Of a DNA stretch of 64,000 nt, positions 25,015 through 32,700 are shown in pieces. Positions within the stretch are counted from its first letter, which is position 1; each line of letters opens with the position of its first letter. Made by a program: the position numbers and the translations under genes. Source of the stretch: Actinoplanes sp. L3-i22 (GTDB lineage Bacteria > Actinomycetota > Actinomycetes > Mycobacteriales > Micromonosporaceae); assembly GCF_019704555.1 (NCBI RefSeq), contig NZ_AP024745.1, positions 8,502,501-8,566,500 of the forward strand. The letters are read 5' to 3'. Below the pieces are notes generated by a model that was given only the letters and a program-made list of their open reading frames with translations, had not been told where the DNA came from and made no database searches.

Positions 25015-26358
25015 TCATCCGGCGAGCCGGAAGCGTTCGGCGTGCACCTGGCGCGCCGGCACCCGCAGCCGGCGCAGGCTGTCGATCACGGCGGTGGTCA
25101 TCGCCTCCGGGCCGCACACGTACACGTCCCGGGCGGTGATGTCGGGGACCAGCCCGAGCAGACGGTCCGGCGCGAACGGCTGGTGGTCCGGTCCGGAGCG
25201 TCCCGTGATCAGGTGCAGGCGGGCCCGGCGTACGTCCGCCAGGTTTTTCAATTCCCCCAGCAGGACCGCGTCATGCGCGTCGCGCACCCGGTAGAGGACG
25301 ACCACGTGCCCGGTCAGCGCCGAGTCCTCGAGCAGCGCCCGGATCGGGGTGACGCCGATCCCGCCGGCGATCAGGACGGTCGCCCCGCGGACCCGGTGGG
25401 CCAGGGTGAACGCGCCGTACGGCCCCTCGGCGTAGACCCGCGCCCCGATCGCCAGGTCCCGCAGGCCGGCGCTGGTCGCCCCGATGCCCTTCGCGGTGAG
25501 CCGCAACGAGCGGCTGTTCGGCGCGGCGGACAGCGAGAACGGGTTGACCTGCCACCACCCGTTGTGACCGGGGAACCGCCAGAGGAAGAACTGCCCGGCG
25601 GCGGCCGGCAGCCGGTCCAGCGAGCGGCCGGTGACGTGGACCGAGACGGTGTCCCCGGATTCTTCGACGACCGCGGCGACCCGCAGCCGGTGCCGCGAGT
25701 TGCGGATCATCGGGACGATCAGCCGGCCGGTGATCAGGGCGCCGAGCGCGAACGCCCACAGCCCCCACCAGTAGACCTGCGTGAACAGGTTGACCTTGAA
25801 CGCGGTGCCCTCGTAGACCTGGTGCAGCACCCCGAGCAGGACGACCACGTAGAGCAGCAGGTGGATGGTGTGCCAGGCCTCGTAGGACAGCCGGCGCCGG
25901 GCCGCCCGGATCGACAGCACGACGATCACCACGACCAGGGCGGCGGCGCTCATGCCGAGCAGGACCGGGGGCTGTTTGCCCAGGTTGACCACCTCGGCGA
26001 GGAACGAGATGCCGTCCAGCCGGGCGAAGCCGAGCAGCACGAACGCCGGGTGGGCCAGGACCAGCCAGAAGATCGCCATGCCGGTCCAGCGGTGCCAGTG
26101 GGTGAGGCGGTCCATGCCGTACGCCCGGTCGACCACCGGGAGGCGGGCCACCAGCAGCAGTTGCAGGGCCATCACGAGCGCCAGGTAGAGGCCGAGCAGC
26201 CGGCCGATCGTACCCAGGATGTTCTTGCCCGGGCCGGCGGCGACGAACATCAGCTGCACGGCGACCAGGTTGATCACGACGAAGGCGACGATCGCGACGC
26301 GTGCGAGGCGGATCGAGCGCCGGAAGGTGAGGACTCGAGGCTGGGTCACGGCAGTCAT
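25015..26358 (-). CDS. Ferric-reductase-like transmembrane flavoprotein (FNR fused to haem-binding membrane domain)
   Basis: 447 residues from the ATG preceded by GGAGGA. About six membrane segments in residues 15-230 hold paired histidines (HWHRWTGMAIFWLVLAH, AWHTIHLLLYVVVLLGVLHQ) suited to two haems. An FAD domain (VNPFSLSAAP) and an NAD(P) domain (LIAGGIGVTPIRALLED, VYVCGPEAMTTAV) follow. It would pass electrons from NAD(P)H across the membrane to ferric iron or oxygen. It starts only 70 bases after the tRNA trio on the same strand. Confidence 0.88.
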   Translation of the reverse strand: MTAVTQPRVLTFRRSIRLARVAIVAFVVINLVAVQLMFVAAGPGKNILGTIGRLLGLYLALVMALQLLLVARLPVVDRAYGMDRLTHWHRWTGMAIFWLVLAHPAFVLLGFARLDGISFLAEVVNLGKQPPVLLGMSAAALVVVIVVLSIRAARRRLSYEAWHTIHLLLYVVVLLGVLHQVYEGTAFKVNLFTQVYWWGLWAFALGALITGRLIVPMIRNSRHRLRVAAVVEESGDTVSVHVTGRSLDRLPAAAGQFFLWRFPGHNGWWQVNPFSLSAAPNSRSLRLTAKGIGATSAGLRDLAIGARVYAEGPYGAFTLAHRVRGATVLIAGGIGVTPIRALLEDSALTGHVVVLYRVRDAHDAVLLGELKNLADVRRARLHLITGRSGPDHQPFAPDRLLGLVPDITARDVYVCGPEAMTTAVIDSLRRLRVPARQVHAERFRLAG

Positions 26359-26428
26359 CCCGGATCTCCTCCCCTGGTGGGGCTGCTGTTGCCGGGGTGT
26401 ACCTCCGGTCCGGACATCCGGTTCAACG

Positions 26429-26499
26429 AGATCGCAGCCGGATTCGAACCGGCGTGTACCGCTTTGCAGGCGGTCCCCTGGCCACTCGGGCATGCGATC
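26429..26499 (-). tRNA. tRNA-Cys(GCA), divergent copy
   Basis: 71 nt. Acceptor arms GATCGCA and TGCGATC pair perfectly, the anticodon arm is ACCGC-CTGCAAA-GCGGT with anticodon GCA, and the T arm is GCCGG-TTCGAAT-CCGGC. CCA is not encoded. The acceptor stem differs from the usual actinobacterial tRNA-Cys (GGTGG-type), so this is probably an extra isoacceptor. It is third in the array. Confidence 0.85.
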
Positions 26500-26525
26500 G
26501 TGTGAAAGATCGGGTGACAAATACG

Positions 26526-26606
26526 TGCGGGCGACAGGATTCGAACCTGCTCAGCGAAGCACCCGGTTTACAGCCGGGCCCGACTCTCCAGCGTCGGCGC
26601 GCCCAC
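26526..26606 (-). tRNA. tRNA-Tyr(GTA), long variable arm
   Basis: 81 nt. Acceptor GTGGGCG pairs with CGCCCGC (one T-G pair). The anticodon arm is CCCGG-CTGTAAA-CCGGG with anticodon GTA. The extended variable region TGCTTCGCTGA is the type II arm expected of bacterial tRNA-Tyr, and the T loop is TTCGAAT. It lies only five bases after the preceding tRNA. Confidence 0.8.
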
Positions 26607-26611
26607 TCCAG

Positions 26612-26685
26612 TGCCCTCGGCGCGACTCGAACGCGCACCACCGGCGTCCTCAACGCCGGGCCTCTGCCAGTTGGGCTACGAGGGC
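26612..26685 (-). tRNA. tRNA with GAG anticodon but short variable loop (atypical Leu or undetermined)
   Basis: 74 nt. Acceptor GCCCTCG pairs with CGAGGGC, discriminator A. The anticodon arm CGGCG-TTGAGGA-CGCCG gives anticodon GAG, which reads CUC and CUU (Leu). The variable loop is GTGGT, five bases, whereas bacterial tRNA-Leu has a long type II arm. The T arm is GCGCG-TTCGAGT-CGCGC and the D stem is weak (GCC/GGC). The structure is sound, but its charging identity is open. Confidence 0.75.
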
Positions 26686-26720
26686 TTTGCACATCGCGAA
26701 CAAAAAGAGGGGCTTGCAAA

Positions 26721-26770
26721 TCAAGAACAAAAACAAAAAAGCCGCCTTTCCCGTACGGAGGGAAGGCGGC
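26721..26770 (-). terminator. Intrinsic terminator between leader ORF and tRNA array (putative attenuator)
   Basis: On the minus strand GCCGCCTTCCC (26770-26760) pairs with GGGAAAGGCGGC (26752-26741) with one bulge, loop of seven, followed by TTTTTTGTTTTTGTTC. It stands between the leader peptide and the first tRNA. Its 5' arm can alternatively pair with leader codons 12-14 (26795-26802 with 26765-26772), which would disrupt the terminator. Confidence 0.85.
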
Positions 26771-26788
26771 GCGTACGCACGAGCGGTC

Positions 26789-26836
26789 TCAGCCGCGCCA
26801 CCGGTCCGGGGCGAGATAAAGGCGCGTACACAGCAT
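26789..26836 (-). CDS. Putative 15-residue leader peptide MLCTRLYLAPDRWRG
   Basis: A short frame with ATG nine bases after AGGAG and a TGA stop. It contains Leu x3, Cys and Tyr. The codons are CTG, TGT, CTT, TAT and CTC. TGT, CTT, TAT and CTC are read by the GCA, GAG and GUA anticodons of the three tRNAs downstream, and TGT, CTT and TAT are rare in DNA of this composition. The CTT-TAT-CTC run at codons 6-8 is about 20 bases before the region that can pair with the terminator arm. Translation is not proven; the reading as an attenuation leader is inference. Confidence 0.55.
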   Translation of the reverse strand: MLCTRLYLAPDRWRG

Positions 26837-26879
26837 GATCGTGATCTCCTGATCGTTTGATCGTTGGAAGCTGTGCTCG

Positions 26880-26908
26880 AACCTAATCGGCCCGCCCCGG
26901 ACCGGCAA
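26880..26908 (-). promoter_or_regulatory. Predicted sigma-70-type promoter of the leader/tRNA unit
   Basis: On the minus strand TTGCCG (26908-26903), a 17-base spacer and TAGGTT (26885-26880). The start of transcription would fall near 26873, giving a leader of about 37 bases before the small ORF. Between lie four GATC-containing units (CGATCA repeats), a possible site for a regulator. Confidence 0.5.
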
Positions 26909-26913
26909 CGCAT

Positions 26914-27771
26914 TTACGCGACGATGTGGAACGCCTTGTTCTGGGTCAGCGCGGCCAGCTGCGCCGTGGTGTACGGCAACTCGGCGAGCGCCGGCTTGTC
27001 GAAGATAGACTTCCTGGCCTGCGCCACGAAGACCACGGTCCCGTCGGCGTAGCGGTACGCCGCGTACTGGTCGACCCCGGTGTCACCGGCCGGCGGCCGG
27101 GCCACGCCCACCTTCGCGCCGCCGACCTGGACCACCTCGCACGTCCCGGCCTTCTGCCCCCAGAACGACTGGGCCAGCGCGCACGGATCGGTGGGCAGGG
27201 TGTTCTCCGGCTCGTGGACCTCCACGTCGAGCTGGCCGGCCGCCCGGTCCTTGGTGACCACGACGCTCGCCAGGTAGGACCACTCCGGGTTCTCGATCGC
27301 CGCCTGGTGCGTCTGGTACTCGGTGCCCTGGTCGTCCTTGCCGGCCGGCGTCCCGTAGCCCTTGGGCACCACCTTCAGCAGGTCGGTGAGCAGCTGCTTG
27401 CCCTTCTGGTAGCGCGGGCCGGTGTCGGCGGTGGCGTCCCCGCTCGCCTCGGCCGGCCAGGACGGCTTGGTGTCCTCGGGCGCCGGTACGCCGTCGCTGG
27501 GCCCGGGCGTCGGCATCCCGCTGGGCAGCGCGCTCGCCGCCGGGCCGGCCACCTGGATGTCGCCGGAGCCGGACGGCCCCTGCGACAGGTAGCGGGCCGG
27601 GACGATGGTCACCGCGGCCAGCGCCGCGACCGCGCCGGCGCAGGCCAGGACGGTGCGCCGGCGGGCGGCCCGTTTTCCGGCGGTGACCGCCGCGGACGAC
27701 TCCATCGGCGGTGGTTCCGGGCTCTGCGTCAGCACGCTGCGCAGGGCGTCGCGGAATTCGTTCTCCTCCAT
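26914..27771 (-). CDS. Membrane-anchored partner protein of the SigE-type sigma factor (CU044_5270-like)
   Basis: 285 residues from the ATG preceded by GAGGGGG. A charged N-terminal segment (EENEFRDALRSVLTQ), one membrane segment (TVLACAGAVAALAAVTIVP, about residues 39-57), a proline/alanine linker, then a domain outside the cell of about 170 residues ending QLAALTQNKAFHIVA. It follows the sigma gene by 11 bases. Such pairs are common in actinomycetes, and a role as anti-sigma or sensor is inferred from position only. Confidence 0.75.
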   Translation of the reverse strand: MEENEFRDALRSVLTQSPEPPPMESSAAVTAGKRAARRRTVLACAGAVAALAAVTIVPARYLSQGPSGSGDIQVAGPAASALPSGMPTPGPSDGVPAPEDTKPSWPAEASGDATADTGPRYQKGKQLLTDLLKVVPKGYGTPAGKDDQGTEYQTHQAAIENPEWSYLASVVVTKDRAAGQLDVEVHEPENTLPTDPCALAQSFWGQKAGTCEVVQVGGAKVGVARPPAGDTGVDQYAAYRYADGTVVFVAQARKSIFDKPALAELPYTTAQLAALTQNKAFHIVA

Positions 27772-27782
27772 GGTGTTCCCCC

Positions 27783-28280
27783 TCATTCGGCTGTTACCGG
27801 CGCACCGATGACCGTGCGCAGGGTGGCCAGCCCGCGGGCGGCCTGGCTCTTGACCGTTCCGGCGGTGCAGCCGAGTGCGGCCGCGGTCTCCTCGACGCTG
27901 AGGTCCTGCCAGTAGCGCAGCACCAGCACGGCCCGCTGCCGGGGCGGCACCTCGGCGAGCGCGCGCAGCAGCATCAGGCGGTCCTCGACCGACCCGCCCG
28001 GCGCGGCCGGCCCCTCGATCGGGGTGTCGTGCGGGCGTTCCCGCCGCCACCAGCCCCACCGACCCTCGTCGATGAAGGTGCGGATCATCACCTGGCGGAC
28101 GTACGGATCCAGGGACTCCTGCCGGTTCACCTTGCCCCAGCGCAGGTAGAGCTTGGTGAAGGTGGTCTGCACCAGGTCCTGCGCCCGGTGCCAGTCCCCG
28201 CAGAGCAGGTAGGCCGTGGCGCGCATGCTCCCTGACCGGGCCGCGAAATACTCCGCGAACGCCTCGTCACGGTCGCTCAT
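27783..28280 (-). CDS. SigE-family RNA polymerase sigma factor (ECF-like)
   Basis: 165 residues from the ATG with GGAGG seven bases upstream. Region 2 is ARSGSMRATAYLLCGDWHRAQDLVQTTFTKLYLRW; region 4 is VPPRQRAVLVLRYWQDLSVEETAAALGCTAGTVKSQAARGLATLR. This is the SigE/SCO-type ECF41-like subgroup restricted to actinobacteria. It would direct polymerase to a small regulon with the membrane protein encoded next as its likely partner. Confidence 0.9.
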   Translation of the reverse strand: MSDRDEAFAEYFAARSGSMRATAYLLCGDWHRAQDLVQTTFTKLYLRWGKVNRQESLDPYVRQVMIRTFIDEGRWGWWRRERPHDTPIEGPAAPGGSVEDRLMLLRALAEVPPRQRAVLVLRYWQDLSVEETAAALGCTAGTVKSQAARGLATLRTVIGAPVTAE

Positions 28281-28827
28281 GCCGCCGCCTCCGCTGCGCT
28301 CCGGCGTCGCCATGAGTTACGACTGAGCCTGGTGATTCGCTCGCAAGCTCGCTCATGCTCTCCCCCATCGTTCATCGGTCGGGGCAAACACGGGTTCACA
28401 CGCCGCCAGGGTTGCACGGGCTCCGAGATCGGACCGTTTTGTGGCGAGTGACGCTACTTCAGGGCGTTCAGGTCGCCCAGCGCCTTCTCGGCGCCGCGGC
28501 GCCGCGGTGCAGCGGTGCAGCGGTGCAGCGGGACCGGGGCGGTCTGGCGCGCGGTGGCCAGGCTGATCTCCCTGGCCCCGGCGACTGACTGCCCTGGGCC
28601 AGCGGCCGAAAAACCTGCCACAGCGCGAGAACGCCGGCCCCGGCGGCCACCCCGAGCCCGACGCGTCCCGCAGCTCACGGGCCGGACGCTCCTCTTCGTC
28701 CTAGTGGACGGCCGGCAGATCCACCACCCCGAGAGATCGATCCCCGCCCATGAATGGGCACTACTGCGAGGGCCTCCCCGGACGGCTCCGGTTTTGCTGA
28801 TGTCGACAGTGGAGGTGACGGCCTAGC
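28281..28827. other. Gene-poor interval with GCAGCGGT repeat
   Basis: No convincing gene. A minus-strand frame ending in KALGDLNALK (stop at 28454) looks like a real C-terminus but has no start or ribosome site, so a decayed gene is possible. GCAGCGGT is repeated three to four times at about 28500-28527. The sigma-factor promoter should lie in 28290-28450. Confidence 0.4.
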
Positions 28828-29148
28828 ATGGCGCGCATGACCGTTCCGTACCGCGAGGAGACACCACCCGGCTGGACCGATGCCGTGGCACAGAACTGGT
28901 CGATCGACACCACGGACCGGGGTTTCCGCCTGGCCGGCGACTGCCCGACGTGCACCCACCCGACCGAGACCTGGGTCGTGACGGTCGCCATGGTGCCCGG
29001 TGCGTTGCCGCCCCGGGTCACGCTGACCGAATCGGAGACGGTGCTGGTGGTGTGTGACTGCGCGGAGGAGCACGAGGGACGCCCGTCCGATCGCACCGGG
29101 TGCGGCCGCGCCGGTTACCTCGAGATGCTCTCGGAGCAGCAGCCGTGA
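28828..29148 (+). CDS. Small cysteine-rich (zinc-ribbon-like) protein
   Basis: 106 residues. Cysteine pairs DCPTC and VVCDCAEEHEGR plus GCGRAGY suggest a zinc ribbon. GGAGG lies upstream of the ATG. The stop overlaps the start of the following gene (GTGA), so the two are translationally coupled. Function unknown; an alternative ATG lies nine bases in. Confidence 0.7.
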   Translation: MARMTVPYREETPPGWTDAVAQNWSIDTTDRGFRLAGDCPTCTHPTETWVVTVAMVPGALPPRVTLTESETVLVVCDCAEEHEGRPSDRTGCGRAGYLEMLSEQQP

Positions 29149-29726
29149 TCAGGCTGCGCCCGCTGCCCGGCCAGGTGACCGCCGTCGACCGGGAGTGGCA
29201 GGCCCGGGCCCGCCGGCTGACGCTGGACTCGCTGTACGACATCCGCGCGGTGGCCGGCCGCTGGGCCGCCACGATCGGGTCGCTGACCGGGCTGCTCAGC
29301 CTGGTCGCCCTGGTCGCCGGCCCGCGCACGGCCGACCAGCTCCCCCTGGGATGGCGGATCCTCGCCGGGATCTGCGTGCTCATCGCGATCTTCTGCGCCG
29401 GCTACGCCACGTGGTGCGCGGCCGAGGCGGCCCAGGGCAGCATCCGGTCGACGCTGAGCACGGCGGCGCGCGTCCGGGAAGGCTTCCAGGAGCAGGAACA
29501 CGACGCGGCGAAGCTGCTGCGGCGGGCCAGGTTCCTGGTCGTCGCGGCGATGGGGGCGCTGGTGGTGGCGGTCGCGCTGAGCTGGTTCGTGCCGAAGGAG
29601 GGCACCGACTACCTGGTGATCAAGCACGGCACCGAGGTCTCTTGCGTCCCGCTCAAGGACGGCCTGGCGCTGTCCCTGGCCCTCGACGAGAAGTCGACGG
29701 TCACCGTGGCGAAGAAGTGCCCGTAG
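29145..29726 (+). CDS. Membrane protein coupled to the zinc-ribbon-like protein
   Basis: 193 residues from the GTG that overlaps the preceding stop. Three hydrophobic segments (IGSLTGLLSLVALVAG, ILAGICVLIAIFCAGYATW, LVVAAMGALVVAVALSWFV) and a C-terminal domain outside the cell of about 45 residues with two cysteines. The coupling suggests that the two proteins work as a pair. No family recognised. Confidence 0.7.
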   Translation: MIRLRPLPGQVTAVDREWQARARRLTLDSLYDIRAVAGRWAATIGSLTGLLSLVALVAGPRTADQLPLGWRILAGICVLIAIFCAGYATWCAAEAAQGSIRSTLSTAARVREGFQEQEHDAAKLLRRARFLVVAAMGALVVAVALSWFVPKEGTDYLVIKHGTEVSCVPLKDGLALSLALDEKSTVTVAKKCP

Positions 29727-29764
29727 GCCGCCCGCGCTGAGGCGGACGGCCCACGGGCGGACGG

Positions 29765-32700
29765 TCAGGCGACCTCCCGGAGGCGGGCGGCGATCTTCTC
29801 CGGGGTGGTGTCGCTGATCCAGGAGGCCATCGCCGACTCGACGCCGGCCAGGTACTTCAGCTTGCCCGGGGCGCGCAGCACGCTGAAGACCTGCAGGTGC
29901 AGGCGGAACTCGTCGCGGCCCTCGTGGACCGGGGCCTGGTGCACGCCGGCGATGTAGGGCAGCGGCGACGAGTCCGGGAAGTAGCGGTCCAGGCGGCCGA
30001 GCACGTCCAGGTAGATCCGGGCCAGGTCGTCGCGTTCGATATCGGTCAGGGCGGGCAGGTCGGGGACGTCGCGGTGCGGGGCGAGATGCACCTCGACGGG
30101 CCAGCGGGCCGCGGCCGGGACGTAGGCGGTCCAGTGCCGGGTCGACGCGACGATCCGGGTGCCGGCCCGGCGTTCCGCGTCGAGGATGTCGCGGAACAGG
30201 TTGCGGCCGGTCCGCTCGCGGTGGGCCCGGGCCATCGACAGCATCCGGGCCGCTTTCGGGGGCACGAACGGGAACGCGTAGATCTGGCCGTGCGGGTGGG
30301 ACAGCGTCACGCCGATCTCCCGGCCGCGGTTCTCGAACACGAAGACGTGCTCGACGCCGGGCTGTCGGCCCAGCTCGGCGGTGCGGTCGGCCCAGGCTTC
30401 GAGCACGGTCCGCGCGCGGTGCGCGGTCAAACTGCCGAACGACCCCTGCGGGGCCGAGGAGAAACAGACGACTTCGGTACGGCCGTTGGCGGGCCGAACC
30501 GGCCACAGCGGGTCCCCGTCGACGAACGCGTCCGAGCCCCCGTTGCGCGGGGAGAACGCCGGGAACCGGTTCTCGAAGACGACCACGTCGTAGTCGGCCT
30601 CGGCGATCTCGGTCGGAAAGCCGCCCGGCATGGTCGGCGCCAGCGGGTCCTGGTCGGCCGGCGGCAGGAACGTGCGGTCGTTGCGGTGCGACGCCATCGC
30701 GATCCACTCGCCGGTCAGCGGGTCGTAGCGGACCTGCGCCCCGCCCTTGAGCACCTCTTCGGCGCTGGGCAGCGGCCGGGTGTCCGCGGCCTGGCGGGTG
30801 GCGGCGCCGGAGACGTACGGCTCGGTGTCGTCGAAGTAGATGATCTCGCGGCCGTCGGCCATCCGCCGGGACGTCTTGCGCACCCGGTGTCTCGGGGCCG
30901 GCTCGGCCGTCATGCTGCGGCCGACCACCCGGATCGCGTCGATCGCGAGCAGCTGGGAGCCGGCGTCGACCAGCCGGTCCCGGGCGTCCTCGGGGACCGA
31001 GACCCGGGAGACCGTGGCGAGCGGCAGCAGGTGCAGGGTGACCGCGGCGCCGGTGCGGTACCCGGCGTCGATCAGGTTGACCTGCCAGCGGGAGCCGTCC
31101 CAGAACCGGTCGGTCACCGTGACGCCGTCGATCCGCAGCTCACCGGCGTCGCCGGCCCAGTCGATCCGGAGCAGGGCGTCGTGCTCCGGATCGGCGGCCC
31201 AGTCCGGCAGCCGCAGCCGCCACACCGCGGCGTGCTCGTCGAACGCGTCGCGGGACGGGGCGGAGGCGCGGCCGTCGTGCTTGCCGTACTCGGCGGGGAC
31301 GGCGGTGGCGGCGCGCAGTTCGGTGACCGGGACGTCGACGGTGACCGGGGCGTGGACGGGGGCGACCACGACGTCGGCGAAGGCCCGGGCGGCCGGGTCA
31401 TACGCCCGTACCGAAGCAATCGAAGCGGTCTTGACCAGCAGCTTGCCGGACGTGTCCCACTGCAGTTCGTCGTCGCTGAGCAGAACCCGGCGGACCGGTT
31501 CCTCGCGGACCCAGACCGAGTCGGCGGTCGCGGCGGGGAGCACGAGCACGTCGAGGACGCCGGTGCCGGTCTCGATCCGGATCGGTTCCAGGCCGGGTGC
31601 GAGGTCCTGCGGGTCCTGATCAGAAACGGCCAGCGAGACCGGGATGCCGGCCTCGGCCAGCAGCACCAGCGTCGGCACCGCGCCGGGCAGCAGGGTGAGC
31701 GCGGAGGCGGTGGCCCAGGCGATCCGCACGCCGCCGGCGGTCAGGTTGACCGGCCAGCGGGCCAGCGTGCCGGCCGGGATGTCCACCGGCCGGGACGGGA
31801 ATTCCAGGGTCTGGTCATCGAGGTTCACCCGGAACCGGGCGCCGCGGTAGGTGTCCAGCGGGAAGTGCGGCTGGTGCCAGGCGACGAAGAGGAAACCGCT
31901 GGTCCCGTCGCTGCGCAGCGCCCAGCGCAACGTCTCGCTGTCCTCGACGCCGTTCGGGCGCACGTCGGGCAGGCTGGACGGCATCTCGGCGAGCCGGCCC
32001 CCGAAGGCGGCCAGGAACGCGTGCTGGCGGCGCAGCTCGGCGTGGCTGGCGGCGAGCGCGCCGGCCTCGCCGATCGGCGCGTGGAAGTCGTAGCCAAGGC
32101 GCGGCAGGTCGTTCGGGTAGCCGGTGGCGTGCGACTCCTGCAGCTCACCGGGCGGGTTGGTCCCGCCGGTGTACATGTAGTAGCCCTGCCAGGCCGACCC
32201 GTTGCCGATCTTGCAGTGCGCGATGGTGGCCACGTCGAGCGCGGAGGGCCGGGGGCGGCGGTGGTACGCGGTGGCCATCCCGCCGGCGAGCTCGCAGGTC
32301 GCGGCCGGGAAGTCCGCGGACGGGGTGCGCGGGCCGCCCTTGGCCGCCTCGATGTTCTGCGCGCGCCGCACGTCGGCGCCGATGCCCGGGTCGTCCCAGA
32401 CGTGCGAGAAGAAGTAGTGGTCGCGGAAGTTCGGGGCCCAGGGCGCGTCCGAGTCGACCCAGAAGCCGTCGCCGTAGCCGCCGTAGAGCGGGAGCACCTC
32501 CTGGTCGGGAAGTTCCGCGCTGTCCCACGCGGTCGCCGTCCAGATCGGCGCGGACATGCCGGCCTCGCGGGCCATCCGCTTGAGCGTGCGCAGGTGCTCG
32601 GGCTGGGTGTACAGCTCGTTCTCGATCTGGATGCCGAGCACGTCGCCGAACCGCTCGCCGACGTTCCCGCCGACCGCGGCGAAGAACTCCTCGACCAGCC

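Noticed and set aside
24670..26505. 611-codon plus-strand frame starting in the 36-bp repeats
   Set aside because: It is antisense to the reductase gene and continues over the tRNA-Cys gene; no ribosome site precedes it.
26429..26685. tRNA cluster as attachment site of an integrated element
   Set aside because: No integrase, no repeated tRNA 3' end and no phage or conjugation genes in the window.
28454..28678. Minus-strand gene ending in KALGDLNALK
   Set aside because: The end looks genuine but the rest is low-complexity and R-rich, with no start site; kept only as a possible gene remnant.
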